Below, one piece after another: positions 52,576-62,835 of a stretch of DNA of 64,000 bases; positions within the stretch are counted from its first letter, which is position 1, and the number at the start of each line of letters is the position of its first letter. The position numbers were made by a program, and so were the translations under genes. The notes under the pieces were generated by a model. It searched no databases and was not told where the DNA came from. It worked only from the letters and a program-made list of their open reading frames with translations. Origin of the DNA: Caulobacter segnis (lineage in GTDB: Bacteria > Pseudomonadota > Alphaproteobacteria > Caulobacterales > Caulobacteraceae); contig NZ_CP096040.1 of NCBI RefSeq assembly GCF_023935105.1, positions 1,984,001-2,048,000 on the forward strand, written 5' to 3'.

Positions 52576-53694
52576 ATGGCGCTCACCTGGGGCGACGATT
52601 ACCCGATCCATCAGACGCCCGAGCCGGTGGCCTACGCCGGGACGGATCGGAACTTCTACGATCGCTATTTCTTCAACGGCTACGCGCCGCGCGGCCCAAA
52701 TTGGGGAGACGGGAGCGACCTGTTCTTCGCCGCCGCCTTCGGGGTCTATCCTCACCTCAACATCGCCGACGCGGCCTTCTGCGTGATGCGGGACGGCAAG
52801 CAGGTGAACCTGCACGCCAGCCGATGGCTGAAGATGGAGCGGATGGACCTGACGGTCGGGCCGATCGCCATCGCGGTGGTCGAGCCCCTGCAACGCCTGA
52901 AGCTGACCGTGACCGCGCCCGAACAGGGGATTGCCGCCGAGATCGTCTTCGAGGGTCGGTCGTTCCCGATCGAGGAGCCGCGCTTCGTCCGTCGCAACGG
53001 GCCGCGCACCTTGCTGGACTACACCCGTCTGACCCAGAACGGCCGCTACAGCGGCTGGATCGAAGTCGATGGCGTGCGGACCAGCGTCGACGGCTTCGTC
53101 GGCACGCGCGACCGCTCTTGGGGCGTGCGGCCGGTCGGCGCGCGCGATCCGCAGGAGCTGGCCCCGCCCGCCTTGCCGCAGTTCTTCTGGCTGTGGGCCC
53201 CGTGCAATTTCGACGACGGCAGCCTGTTCTTCCACACCAACGACGACGAACTGGGCCGGGCCTGGAACCGTCGCGCACTGTGGCTGGCCGATGGCGGGCG
53301 AGAGGACGACTTCGGCGGCTTCGCCGAGGCCTCCTGCGCCATCCAGTGGAAGAGCGGTACGCGCCACGCGGTTGGCGCGACCCTCGACCTCGGCGCGGAC
53401 GGATCGGTGACCATCGCGCCCAGGACCGAGTTCTTCATGCTGGGCCTGGGCTACAGCCACCCGGTCTGGGGTCATGGCCTGAACCACGGCGAACTGAAGG
53501 TCGAGCGCGAGGACTTCGTCACGGCCGACCTCGACCGCAAGATGCCGCACCTGCTGCACGTCCAGGCGATCAGCGACGTCACCTATGTCGACGGCGCGGG
53601 CCGGATGCGAAAGGGCAGGGGCGTCTTCGAGCAACTGGCCATCGGCCCACACGCGCCCTCCGGATTCGCCTCGATCCTGGACATGGCCCCTTGA
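52576..53694 (+). CDS. Hypothetical protein with RDxSWGxR motif (lipocalin-like, DUF7064/7065-like)
   Basis: 372 aa, no signal peptide. Two beta-rich halves; the middle carries VDGFVGTRDRSWGVRPVG, a motif shared with CrtC/AttH-type paired-lipocalin proteins, and the second half repeats a LGLGYSHPVWGHG segment. The family name is from memory and tentative. It is the first gene of a three-gene set with an APH-type kinase and a DUF6285-like protein. Its TGA overlaps a possible TTG start of the kinase. Could handle a hydrophobic substrate of the kinase. Confidence 0.6.
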   Translation: MALTWGDDYPIHQTPEPVAYAGTDRNFYDRYFFNGYAPRGPNWGDGSDLFFAAAFGVYPHLNIADAAFCVMRDGKQVNLHASRWLKMERMDLTVGPIAIAVVEPLQRLKLTVTAPEQGIAAEIVFEGRSFPIEEPRFVRRNGPRTLLDYTRLTQNGRYSGWIEVDGVRTSVDGFVGTRDRSWGVRPVGARDPQELAPPALPQFFWLWAPCNFDDGSLFFHTNDDELGRAWNRRALWLADGGREDDFGGFAEASCAIQWKSGTRHAVGATLDLGADGSVTIAPRTEFFMLGLGYSHPVWGHGLNHGELKVEREDFVTADLDRKMPHLLHVQAISDVTYVDGAGRMRKGRGVFEQLAIGPHAPSGFASILDMAP

Positions 53695-53708
53695 GCGGGC
53701 TCGCCACG

Positions 53709-54719
53709 ATGAGCCTGGCAGAGCGCCTGGAGGCCTATCTCACCCGCATCTGGAAACAGCCGGTGACGGTCGCCGACCTCTCGCGCATCCCCGGCGGGGC
53801 CAGCCGCGAGACCTATCGCTTCGTCGCCAACGTCGGGGGCGAGGCCAGGCCCCTTATCCTGCGCCGCGACCCGCCCGGCAGCCTGATCGAGACCGACCGC
53901 AGCCTGGAATACCTGGCCCTGGAGAGCTTCCACGCCCTGGTCCCCGCGCCGCGTCCGGTGGCCATGGACGCCGAAGGGGCCGAGCTGGAGCGGCCGTTCT
54001 TCATCATGGAGCGGGTCGAAGGCGGGGCGGTGGCCTCGCCGTTCACGGTCATGCCGTATGGCGAGCACGCGCGAACCGTCGGCGAGGCCTTCTTCGACAT
54101 CCTGGGGCGGATCGCCGGTGCGGATCCCGCCGGCCTGCCGCTAGCCAAGGCGGCCGAGATCCCCGCGCCGAAGGACTGCTGGCGCATCGCGGTCGATCAC
54201 TGGGCCGCCGTCATCGAGGCCGACGAGCAGCATCCGCAGCCGATCGTGCGCGCCGCCATCCGGGCCCTGCGCCACCGCCCGCCGCCGCCGCCTCGCGCGG
54301 TGCGGGTGGTGCATGGCGACTATCGCGGCGGCAACTTCCTGCATGCGCCGGACGGCGCGATCCTGGCGGTGCTGGACTGGGAGATGGTCCACCTGGGCGA
54401 TCCGCTGGAGGACCTGGCCTGGGCCATTGATCCGCTGTGGAACCCCTTCGATGCGAAGACCGTCGCCGCGATGATCCCGCGCGACGAGGCCCTGGCGATC
54501 TGGTCGCGGGCCAGCGGCTTGGCGGTCGACGAGGACGCCCTGGCCTGGTGGTCGCTGTTCGCGGCGGTGAAGGGTCAGGCCATCTGGACCTCGGCGGCCA
54601 AGGAATATCGCGACGGCGGCTTCAAGGAGCCGATCCTGGCGGTCTCGGGCTGGTACACCGCCCGGCGGCACGACGAGATCCTGGCCGCCGCCCTGCTGCG
54701 CCTGGAGGACATATCATGA
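53709..54719 (+). CDS. APH-fold kinase (phosphotransferase family; LvaA/ACAD11-like)
   Basis: 336 aa. ATP-binding lobe (IPGGASRETYRFV, LILRRDPPGSL, FIMERVEGG), then catalytic HGDYRGGNFL and the metal loop LDWEMVHLGDPLEDLAW. This form (HGDYR, DWE, GDP) matches LvaA of the levulinate pathway and the kinase domain of ACAD10/11 rather than aminoglycoside kinases. ATG 53709 is used; TTG at 53691 overlaps the previous stop (TTGA). Its TGA overlaps the next ATG. Confidence 0.82.
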   Translation: MSLAERLEAYLTRIWKQPVTVADLSRIPGGASRETYRFVANVGGEARPLILRRDPPGSLIETDRSLEYLALESFHALVPAPRPVAMDAEGAELERPFFIMERVEGGAVASPFTVMPYGEHARTVGEAFFDILGRIAGADPAGLPLAKAAEIPAPKDCWRIAVDHWAAVIEADEQHPQPIVRAAIRALRHRPPPPPRAVRVVHGDYRGGNFLHAPDGAILAVLDWEMVHLGDPLEDLAWAIDPLWNPFDAKTVAAMIPRDEALAIWSRASGLAVDEDALAWWSLFAAVKGQAIWTSAAKEYRDGGFKEPILAVSGWYTARRHDEILAAALLRLEDIS

Positions 54720-55141
54720 CCCCAAGCCTGCCCGACATCCTGGTCGGCAACTTCATGTGCATGGCCGATCCCGGCCCGCCCGAGCAGCAGGGCGAGTTCA
54801 TGGCCGGCAAGGTCGGGCTGGTGGCGCTGCTGTCGCTGCTGGCCGCCCAGGAGGCCGAGCACGGGGTGGCGGCGCGGGTCGAGGAGAACGCCCTGATCCG
54901 GGCGACGCTGGACGCAGCGGCCGCCGACTACGGGCTGGAGGTGGCCGATCTTCCATCGACGGGGGCGTTGACGATCGCGGCCCTGGACCTGGTCAACGCC
55001 GCCCTTCGTCGAGCCTTGATCGGGCTGCACGAGGCGGTCGAGGCGCGGGGCGACACGACGCGCCACCACGCGATCCTGCGGCTCTACGCGAAGATGGCCG
55101 ACCTGCGCCGGCTGGAGTTGCCGCCCCTGCCGGCGCGCTAG
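54716..55141 (+). CDS. DUF6285-like small protein (possible LvaB-type kinase partner)
   Basis: 141 aa, mainly helical (AGKVGLVALLSLLAAQEAEHG, ARVEENALIRATLDAAAADY, AALDLVNAALRRALIG). ATGA overlap with the kinase gene. In the lva operon a small protein of this type is required for kinase activity; here the pairing is preserved. Assignment to DUF6285 is by pattern, not search. Its stop codon TAG is inside the first palindrome of the repeat array. Confidence 0.6.
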   Translation: MTPSLPDILVGNFMCMADPGPPEQQGEFMAGKVGLVALLSLLAAQEAEHGVAARVEENALIRATLDAAAADYGLEVADLPSTGALTIAALDLVNAALRRALIGLHEAVEARGDTTRHHAILRLYAKMADLRRLELPPLPAR

Positions 55142-55286
55142 GCGCGCCGGTTGATGCTCGAAGGCGGCGCGCTAGGCGCGCCGGTTGATGCTCGAAGGCG
55201 GCGCGCTAGGCGCGCCGGTTGATGCTCGAAGGCGGCGCGCTAGGCGCGCCGGTTGATGCTCGAAGGCGGCGCGCTAGGCGCGCCGG
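55131..55286. repeat. 34-bp tandem repeat array, each unit with a palindrome
   Basis: Four identical 34-bp units start at 55131, 55165, 55199 and 55233, then 20 bases of a fifth (55267-55286). Each unit has an 8-bp inverted repeat (CGGCGCGC-TAG-GCGCGCCG) followed by a 15-nt spacer (TTGATGCTCGAAGG in its core). The array runs from the DUF6285 gene stop to the base before the terC stop (55287) and fills the convergent intergenic space. Likely transcription stop or binding array. Confidence 0.85.
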
Positions 55287-56021
55287 CTACTTGTGCTTGT
55301 TGTGCTTGGCGATCTCGTCCGGCTGGATATCCAGCGGGGCCGGGGCGGCGGCGTTGTAGGCGGCCGTCTGGTGCAGGTCCATCACCACGCTGCGATGGCC
55401 TTCCCAGATCATGTGCAGGGCGACGTAGAGCACGATCGCCAGGCCCACGAAGCCGATCCAGCGGTGCTTGTGCAGCAGGTTGGCGATGGCGCTGGCGGCC
55501 AGACCCATCAGGGCGATCGACAGCAGCAGGCCGAAGACCAGGATGCCCGGATGCTCGCGGGCGGCGCCGGCCACGGCCAGGACGTTGTCCAGCGACATCG
55601 AGACGTCGGCGATCAGCACCTGGATGAAGGCCGTCTTGAAGCTCTTGGGCTGGCGCGTCCGCGGCTCAGTCGTCGGATCGTCGTCGATCGTGGCCATGGC
55701 GTCGGCGTGGGCCGCCTGTTCACGCAGCTCGCGCCACATCTTCCAGCACACCCACAGCAGCAGGAAGCCGCCGGCCAGCAGCAAGCCGATGACGCCCAGC
55801 AGCCAGGTGGTGATCAGGGCGAAGCTGATGCGCAACACGACCGCCGCGCCCAGGCCGTACAGGATGACCTTCTTGCGGTCCTTGGCCGGCAGGCCGCCGG
55901 CGGCCAGTCCCACGGCGACGGCGTTGTCGCCCGCCAGGACCAGGTCGATCATCAGGACTTGCAGCAGGGCCGTCAGCGGACCTTGCAGGCCGGCGAAGTT
56001 GGCGGTCAGAGCGTCGAACAT
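55287..56021 (-). CDS. TerC-family integral membrane protein
   Basis: 244 aa, about seven helices. TerC motifs: DLVLAGDNAVAVGLAAGGLP and LIADVSMSLDNVLAVAG. A central cytosolic loop (about 95-125) is rich in charged residues and a His-rich segment ends it. Members mediate Mn2+ efflux or tellurite resistance. No ter cluster nearby. Confidence 0.88.
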   Translation of the reverse strand: MFDALTANFAGLQGPLTALLQVLMIDLVLAGDNAVAVGLAAGGLPAKDRKKVILYGLGAAVVLRISFALITTWLLGVIGLLLAGGFLLLWVCWKMWRELREQAAHADAMATIDDDPTTEPRTRQPKSFKTAFIQVLIADVSMSLDNVLAVAGAAREHPGILVFGLLLSIALMGLAASAIANLLHKHRWIGFVGLAIVLYVALHMIWEGHRSVVMDLHQTAAYNAAAPAPLDIQPDEIAKHNKHK

Positions 56022-56137
56022 GGGTCCTCAATGCGGTGACGCGCGCGGCGATGCAAGGCGCAATAGGCGCGGGCGGGGCGCAAAGGCAAGAACGCTTCGC
56101 GCCCACGCGGGCGATCAAATCATGCGCGGAAGAGACC

Positions 56138-57049
56138 TCACGATCCCGAGCTTTCCCGAAGGCGAACCCGCGAGGCCTCGTACAGCGCGACCGCGGCGGC
56201 CGCCGAGACGTTCAGGCTCTCGAAGCCGCCCGGCATCGGGATCTTGCCCAGGGCGTCGCAGTGCTCGGCGACCAGGCGGCGGACGCCTTCGCCCTCCGAG
56301 CCCAGGACCAGCACGGTGGGCTGGTGGTCGAGGACCTCCTCGAGGCTCTGCTCGGCCTCGCCGGCCAGGGCCACGGCGCGCCAGCCCATGTCGGCCAGCT
56401 CCTCCAGCGCGCGGGACAGGTTGACCACGCGTGCGTGGGCGACCTTGTCGACCGCGCCGACGGCGGTCTTGGCCAGCACGCCCGACAGCACCGGCGCATG
56501 GCGATCCTGCAGGATGATCCCCTTGGCGCCGAACGCGGCGGCCGAGCGGAAGATGGCGCCGATGTTCTGCGGGTCGGTGATCTGGTCCAGCATCACCAGC
56601 AGACCTTCGGCCGGAGCGGCCAACTCGGCGATCGACAGCGCCTCGGGCTCGTCGATCTTCAGGGCCAGGCCCTGATGCACGGCGCCCTGCGGCAGCTGCT
56701 TGGCGATCTCCTGGCCTTCGATCACCTGCAGGCAGGTCAGTTTCTGAAGATCGGGGCTGAGTCGCTTGGCCCGGTCCGGGGTGGCCAGAAGGCGCTTCGG
56801 GGCCGGTCGATGCGGGTTGGAAAGGGCCGCCTCGACGGCGTGAATCCCCCAGATCCAGTCCTTTGCGTCGCCCTGGCCACGCGAAAAGTCGTTCTGTTTC
56901 CGGGGCTTGGAACGAAAATCGCGTCCTTGTGCAGAAGGGCGTTTCCGGTCGTTGCGTTCGGAATGAGAGGACACTATAAGACGCGCTCCGATTTGGGGCC
57001 CCAAGGGTTTCTCGGGCCGGCCGGCGCTGCTCTTAGCACCGTCCGTCAC
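56138..57049 (-). CDS. rlmB: 23S rRNA 2'-O-methyltransferase, RlmB/TrmH family
   Basis: 303 aa. Basic N-terminal extension of about 55 residues, then a substrate domain (WIWGIHAVEAALSNPHRP) and a SPOUT knot: LVMLDQITDPQNIGAIFRSA, VLVLGSEGEGVRRLV, and PMPGGFESLNVSAAAAVALY. GTG start. Modifies ribose in 23S rRNA or tRNA. The symbol is by family. Confidence 0.87.
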   Translation of the reverse strand: MTDGAKSSAGRPEKPLGPQIGARLIVSSHSERNDRKRPSAQGRDFRSKPRKQNDFSRGQGDAKDWIWGIHAVEAALSNPHRPAPKRLLATPDRAKRLSPDLQKLTCLQVIEGQEIAKQLPQGAVHQGLALKIDEPEALSIAELAAPAEGLLVMLDQITDPQNIGAIFRSAAAFGAKGIILQDRHAPVLSGVLAKTAVGAVDKVAHARVVNLSRALEELADMGWRAVALAGEAEQSLEEVLDHQPTVLVLGSEGEGVRRLVAEHCDALGKIPMPGGFESLNVSAAAAVALYEASRVRLRESSGS

Positions 57050-57089
57050 CGGCCAAAGAAGCTTTTGTTTCGGTTCGAAGTTCTACGGC

Positions 57090-57117
57090 TTGCCGTGGTT
57101 CGTCGAAACGGATAAAG
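57090..57117 (+). promoter_or_regulatory. Candidate promoter of the tRNA-Tyr/tRNA-Gly/tuf unit
   Basis: TTGCCG (57090-57095) and ATAAAG (57112-57117), 16-nt spacer. Lies about 32 nt before tRNA-Tyr. Weak -35 and -10 similarity; assigned mainly on position. Confidence 0.35.
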
Positions 57118-57148
57118 GCCGCCGGCTTCGGAACTCCGTCGCGTGCTT

Positions 57149-57234
57149 GGGGGAATGTCCCGAGTGGCAAAGGGGGGGGACTGTAAATCCCCTGGCGTAA
57201 GCCTTCGTAGGTTCGAGTCCTACTTCCCCCACCA
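57149..57234 (+). tRNA. tRNA-Tyr (GTA)
   Basis: 86 nt including encoded CCA. Acceptor GGGGGAA pairs with TTCCCCC (57224-57230); discriminator A. Anticodon GTA at 57183-57185 in the loop CTGTAAA. T arm GTAGG-TTCGAGT-CCTAC. Long variable arm, as in class II tRNA-Tyr of bacteria. Confidence 0.95.
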
Positions 57235-57341
57235 TGCGCGCGACGAGTTCTGGAAACGGGCGCTCTTTAGACTGGACGGGCGCCCCAGAGCCGAAAGACC
57301 GGGAGCCGATCGCGACCCCGCTAGCCCACCAGGGTGATTGG

Positions 57342-57415
57342 GCGGGTATAGCACAATGGTAGTGCAGCAGCCTTCCAAGCTGAGGATGCGGGTTCGATTC
57401 CCGCTACCCGCTCCA
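57342..57415 (+). tRNA. tRNA-Gly (TCC)
   Basis: 74 nt with encoded CCA. Acceptor GCGGGTA pairs with TACCCGC (57405-57411); discriminator T. Anticodon TCC at 57374-57376 in loop CTTCCAA. T loop TTCGATT. Reads GGA/GGG codons. Confidence 0.95.
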
Positions 57416-57467
57416 GCTCCCTCCGAGTTACTTCCCAACAACAGCCGCCGGCGCGAAGGTAGAGACG

Positions 57468-58658
<1,191 letters not shown>

Positions 58659-58692
58659 TCTCGACGGTCTTCAGCGACAGCTGATCTAAGCG

Positions 58693-58724
58693 AAGGCCCC
58701 GGAGAGCGATCTCCGGGGCCTTTT
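58693..58724 (+). terminator. Intrinsic terminator after tuf
   Basis: 12-bp stem (AAGGCCCCGGAG with CTCCGGGGCCTT), 6-nt loop AGCGAT, followed by a T-run. Confidence 0.92.
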
Positions 58725-58841
58725 GCTTTGCTGCGTGAGGTCACGGTTGGGTCGCGGACATCAAGGGCATGGGCGTTACAGCGTTTTAACTGGCTCCCTG
58801 ACGCCATCCGCTCCAGATCTCTCTTCAGCTTCGAGGGATCC

Positions 58842-59861
58842 ATGCGCATCGGAACAAGCCTCATCGCGCTGGCCCTTCTGGTGTCGAGCCTTCCAGCGTC
58901 AGCCCAGCAATCAGCCCGCGTCGAGGACCTCGCCTATGCCCATGCGCAGCGCTTGGTCGAGGTCGAGCCTGGCCGCCGCCTGAATCTCTATTGCATCGGC
59001 TCTGGCGCGCCGACCGTGATTTTCGAGGCTGGACTGGGTGACGACACCAGCACCTGGGGCTTGGTCCAACCGGCGATCGCCAAGCGCACGACGACCTGCT
59101 CCTACGATCGCGCCGGCATCGGCTTCAGCGACCCGGCGAGGCGGGCCAGCTCGGCCAGCAACATCGCCGACGACCTGCATCGGCTGCTGGCGAAGGCCGG
59201 ACTGAAGGGGCCGTACGTTCTGGTCGGTCACTCGTACGGCGGGCTGACCAGCCAGCTCTACGCCAGCCGCTATCCCAAGGACGTCGCCGCGTTCGTCGGC
59301 GTGGATCCGGCCAACGAGCGCCAGATCGACGCCGCCCGGCAGGCCTTCCCGAAGTTCGAGACCGAGCTCCTGCAACCGGCGCTGGCTCGCAAGCGCGCCT
59401 GCGTCCTCAAGGTCGAACAAGGATTGGCGGACGCCGCTTGCATCGACAAGCCCGATCCCCGCATGGGCGAGGCGCTCAACGCCGTCCACGCCGAGCTCCA
59501 TCGCAAGCCGGCCTACCAGCGGGCGGCGGCTTCCGAATTCGAGAGCATGCGCAGCGGACTTAGCGGCTCGCAACTGGCCGCCGAGATCGGCTCGTTCGGG
59601 TCCATGCCGCTGATCGTGCTGACGCGGCCGAAGGACACGGTCCCGTTGGGCGCGAACGAGACGGAGCAGACCCGCGCCATCCTCTGGGCCAATTGGACGA
59701 CGATGCACGACGCCCTCGCCGCGCGTTCGACACGCGGCGAGAACCGCAACGTGCCGGCGACCGGCCACTACATCCAGCTCGATCAGCCGCAGGCCGTCAT
59801 CGACGCGATCGATGATGTGCTGGATCGGCTGAAGAGCGATCCGAGCCGGTTGCGGAAATGA
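58842..59861 (+). CDS. Secreted alpha/beta hydrolase
   Basis: 339 aa. Signal peptide about 1-24 (ending SASAQ). Oxyanion region IFEAGLGDDTSTWGLV, nucleophile LVGHSYGGLTSQLYA, His in VPATGHYIQLDQP. Acts outside the cytoplasm; substrate unknown. GAGGG SD precedes ATG. Convergent with the TonB receptor. Confidence 0.88.
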   Translation: MRIGTSLIALALLVSSLPASAQQSARVEDLAYAHAQRLVEVEPGRRLNLYCIGSGAPTVIFEAGLGDDTSTWGLVQPAIAKRTTTCSYDRAGIGFSDPARRASSASNIADDLHRLLAKAGLKGPYVLVGHSYGGLTSQLYASRYPKDVAAFVGVDPANERQIDAARQAFPKFETELLQPALARKRACVLKVEQGLADAACIDKPDPRMGEALNAVHAELHRKPAYQRAAASEFESMRSGLSGSQLAAEIGSFGSMPLIVLTRPKDTVPLGANETEQTRAILWANWTTMHDALAARSTRGENRNVPATGHYIQLDQPQAVIDAIDDVLDRLKSDPSRLRK

Positions 59862-59893
59862 GCACTGCGCCCCGCCCGTCGGGTGAGAGAAAG

Positions 59894-59921
59894 AAAAGGC
59901 GGGCTCAACGCGGAGCCCGCC
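59894..59921 (-). terminator. Intrinsic terminator of the TonB-receptor gene
   Basis: Stem GGCGGGCTC/GAGCCCGCC (59898-59906, 59913-59921). On the minus strand it is followed by TTTTCTTT. It lies 29 nt after the receptor stop. Confidence 0.85.
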
Positions 59922-59949
59922 CATGCAGTTTGGCTGAAAATCCCAGTCC

Positions 59950-62835
59950 CTAGAACTTCGCCTTCACCGCCAGGAAGAACCGACGGCCGAGCACGTCGTA
60001 GGTCGACGGATCGGTGTTGGCCTGGACGTAGGAGTAGAAGTAGGGCGGCTGCTTGTTGGTCAGGTTGGTGACGCCGCCGCGGATCGAATAGGTGTCGGTG
60101 ATCTTCCACGTCGCGTTCAGGTCGTAGTAGTTCACCGCGCCGATCTTCTCGCTGGCGTCGGACGCGTCGACCATGTCGCCGATGTAGCGCCAGCGGGCGC
60201 CGACCTCCACCGGACCGATCAGATAGCTGACCGAGGTGGCGTACTTCCATTCCGGGTGCGAGACCGCGGTCGAGCTGATCTGGGTGTTGCCGATCGTGCC
60301 CTTCAGCTCCGCGAACGCCTCGCCCGGCAGGCTCTGGACCTTGAAGCTGTCGAGATAGGACCCGATCACATTGACCTTGATCGCGCCGTAACGGTCGTCC
60401 AGTCCCACCGCGCCAAGGCCGAAGCCCCAGTCGACCTGGAAGTCCACGCCCGAGGTCTTGTACTCGGCCAGGTTCAGGTTGGTCAGGGTCAGGGTGTCGA
60501 TCTCGCCGGTCGAGCTGCTGCGCACGAACAGGCTGCAATAGTAGTTCGAGGCCGAACCCGAGGGGTTGCCCTCGGCCGAGTAGCACTTGTCCAGGGCGGT
60601 GCTGGCGTCGATCGTGCCGATCGCGTCCTTCACGTCGATCGAGTAGTAGTCGACCGACATCGACAGGCGTTCTAGCAGCGGGTGGTTGAACCGAGGCGTC
60701 CAGACCAGGCCGGCGTTGAAGGTGTTGGCCTTCTCTTCCTTCAGGTCGGGGTTGCCGCCGGTCAGCGCGTTCACCTGGGTGTTGGCGTAGGTGTAGCTGT
60801 CGATGATCGCGGTCGGCACGCCCTGGGCCAGGCACAGCGCCCGGACCGTGGCGGCGTTGGAGCCCGCCCGGTAGGTGCTATCATAGGCGCAGGGGTCCTC
60901 GCTGATCGACGGATAGTCCTGGTTCTGCGGCGAGTAGAGTTCGCCGATCGACGGGGCGCGCACGGCGCGCTGGTATCCGCCGCGCAGGCGCAGGCCTTCG
61001 ACCACTTCCCAATTGCCGTCCAGCTTGTAGGCGCTGACCTTGCCGACGGTGTTGTAGTCCGACAGGCGGTAGCCGGCGTCCAGGTTCAGGGCCTTGATGA
61101 ACGGCAGGTCCTTGAGCACCGGAACCGCCAGCTCGCCGTACAGCTCCTTGACGTTGGTCGAGGCGTCGATGGCGTCCTGGGCGTTGAAGCCGACCACGTC
61201 GCCGGTCGACAGCAGGCTGTCGGGCTCGAACAGATAGGTGTCGCGCTTGTAGCTGGCGCCGAAGGCGCCGCGCACTTCACCGGCCGGGAGGTTGAACAAG
61301 CCGCCCTGGAAGTTGGCTTCGACCACCTGCTGTTCGGCCACCGTGCGGTTCTTGGTCTGGCGCGAGATATACGACAGGCACGAGGCCGAGATCGCCTGCA
61401 GGCCGAACGGGTCATAGCCGCCGTCGCACAGGCTGGCGCCGCCGTCGGCCGCGTTGAGCAGCGTCTGGACGGCCGAGTGGCTGACATTGCCCGACTGGGT
61501 CTCGTTCTGCTCCGAGCGGCCGTAGGACGCGTAGACGTCGTACGTCCAGTCCTTAAAGCCGGTGTCGCCGCGCACGCCGCCGGCGATCTGGAACACGTTG
61601 AACGTGGTCTCCGAGACGCGCGGGCCGACGTCTGTGAAGCGCTTGCGCAGCAGGAAGTTGGCGGTCGGGTCGGCGCGGCTGGCCAACAGCGCGGCCAGGT
61701 CGTCGGAGATGAACGGGTTGGTCACCGGCACGCTGAAGCCGGTGCTGCTGGCGGCCGGGGCGGGCGCCAGGACCGTGCGCGAGTCATAGTGGGTGAAGTT
61801 GAACGAGCCGTAGAACTGGGCGTGTTCGTTGATCTGGTAGTCGGTGGCGGCGTAGGCGGTGTAGCGCGTCAGCGGCAGTTGCAGCAGGTTCAGAGCGCCG
61901 GTGTTGTAGGTGCCATTGACCGGGATCGTCGAATAGTCGATCGCCGTCGAGCCCTTGTAGTTGACCCCGTTGTAGAACAGCGTCCCGTCGTTGTTGAAGC
62001 CGAGGTTGGCGCTGGCCTTCACCGAGCCGGCCGTATAGCCGTACTTGGCGAAGACGGCGTCGACGGCGCTCTGGCTGGGCAGGTTGGTCCCGGTGGCGTC
62101 GTAGCGGCCATAGGGCGTCGTCGAGGACGCGCCCGAGATCTTCGAGAAGTCGCGCGAGGCGTTGAAGACCTCGCCGCGCTCGGAATAGCCCAGCGACAGG
62201 ACCGCGTGGCCGCGCCCTTCCGCGTAGTGGCCGCCGGCCGTGACCGACAGGGCCTTTTCGCGACCATCGCCTTCCTCGGTGACGCCGTACTGAGCGTCCA
62301 TCTGCAGGCCGTTGAAGGTGTTGTTGAGCTTGAAGTTCACCACCCCGGCCATGGCGTCCGAACCGTAGGTCGCCGAGGCGCCGCCGGTGATCACCTCGAT
62401 GTTCTGGATCAGGGCCGAGGGGATGATGTTGATGTCGACCGTGCCGTTCGCATTGGACGGCACCACCCGGTGGCCGTCCAGCAGCACCATCGTCCGGGCG
62501 GTCCCCATGCCGCGCAGGTCGATATTGGCCTGGCCGCCGTTCGACGGATTGTTCGACGTGCTGCTCACCGACGGCACGAATTGCGGCATCTGGTTAAGCA
62601 GGGTGTCGACCGTCACCGAGCCCAGCTTTTCGATGTCGTCCTTGCCGACCGTCACGATCGGGCTGTTCGAAGCATAGTCACGACGAACGATGCGCGAGCC
62701 GGTGACGACGATCTCTTCGACCGCGGCGGAGGTGTCTTTATCAGTATTGTCGGTCTGCGCCTGTGCAACCGGCGGCGCGGCGCTCAGCAAAAGAATGAGG
62801 GCGGACGCGCTCCCCAAATAATGGATCTTTGGCAT
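59950..62835 (-). CDS. TonB-dependent outer-membrane receptor
   Basis: 961 aa. Signal peptide to about residue 27 (VAQAQ). TonB-box/plug start EEIVVTGSRIVRRDYASNSP, plug TVDTLLNQMPQFVPS, then a large barrel and the C-terminal aromatic signature (RRFFLAVKAKF). ATG 62835 follows AAGGGGAA; an earlier start at 62859 is less likely. No uptake genes beside it, so the ligand cannot be inferred. Receptors of this class with long N-termini often take up carbohydrates or peptides. Confidence 0.93.
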   Translation of the reverse strand: MPKIHYLGSASALILLLSAAPPVAQAQTDNTDKDTSAAVEEIVVTGSRIVRRDYASNSPIVTVGKDDIEKLGSVTVDTLLNQMPQFVPSVSSTSNNPSNGGQANIDLRGMGTARTMVLLDGHRVVPSNANGTVDINIIPSALIQNIEVITGGASATYGSDAMAGVVNFKLNNTFNGLQMDAQYGVTEEGDGREKALSVTAGGHYAEGRGHAVLSLGYSERGEVFNASRDFSKISGASSTTPYGRYDATGTNLPSQSAVDAVFAKYGYTAGSVKASANLGFNNDGTLFYNGVNYKGSTAIDYSTIPVNGTYNTGALNLLQLPLTRYTAYAATDYQINEHAQFYGSFNFTHYDSRTVLAPAPAASSTGFSVPVTNPFISDDLAALLASRADPTANFLLRKRFTDVGPRVSETTFNVFQIAGGVRGDTGFKDWTYDVYASYGRSEQNETQSGNVSHSAVQTLLNAADGGASLCDGGYDPFGLQAISASCLSYISRQTKNRTVAEQQVVEANFQGGLFNLPAGEVRGAFGASYKRDTYLFEPDSLLSTGDVVGFNAQDAIDASTNVKELYGELAVPVLKDLPFIKALNLDAGYRLSDYNTVGKVSAYKLDGNWEVVEGLRLRGGYQRAVRAPSIGELYSPQNQDYPSISEDPCAYDSTYRAGSNAATVRALCLAQGVPTAIIDSYTYANTQVNALTGGNPDLKEEKANTFNAGLVWTPRFNHPLLERLSMSVDYYSIDVKDAIGTIDASTALDKCYSAEGNPSGSASNYYCSLFVRSSSTGEIDTLTLTNLNLAEYKTSGVDFQVDWGFGLGAVGLDDRYGAIKVNVIGSYLDSFKVQSLPGEAFAELKGTIGNTQISSTAVSHPEWKYATSVSYLIGPVEVGARWRYIGDMVDASDASEKIGAVNYYDLNATWKITDTYSIRGGVTNLTNKQPPYFYSYVQANTDPSTYDVLGRRFFLAVKAKF

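Noticed and set aside
52701..53708. N-terminal extension of the kinase frame into the previous gene
   Set aside because: The residues are an out-of-frame read of the 372-aa protein; conserved kinase sequence begins at about 53709.
55131..55286. CRISPR array
   Set aside because: The spacers are identical and the unit is only 34 bp end to end, so this is a simple tandem repeat; no cas genes are nearby.
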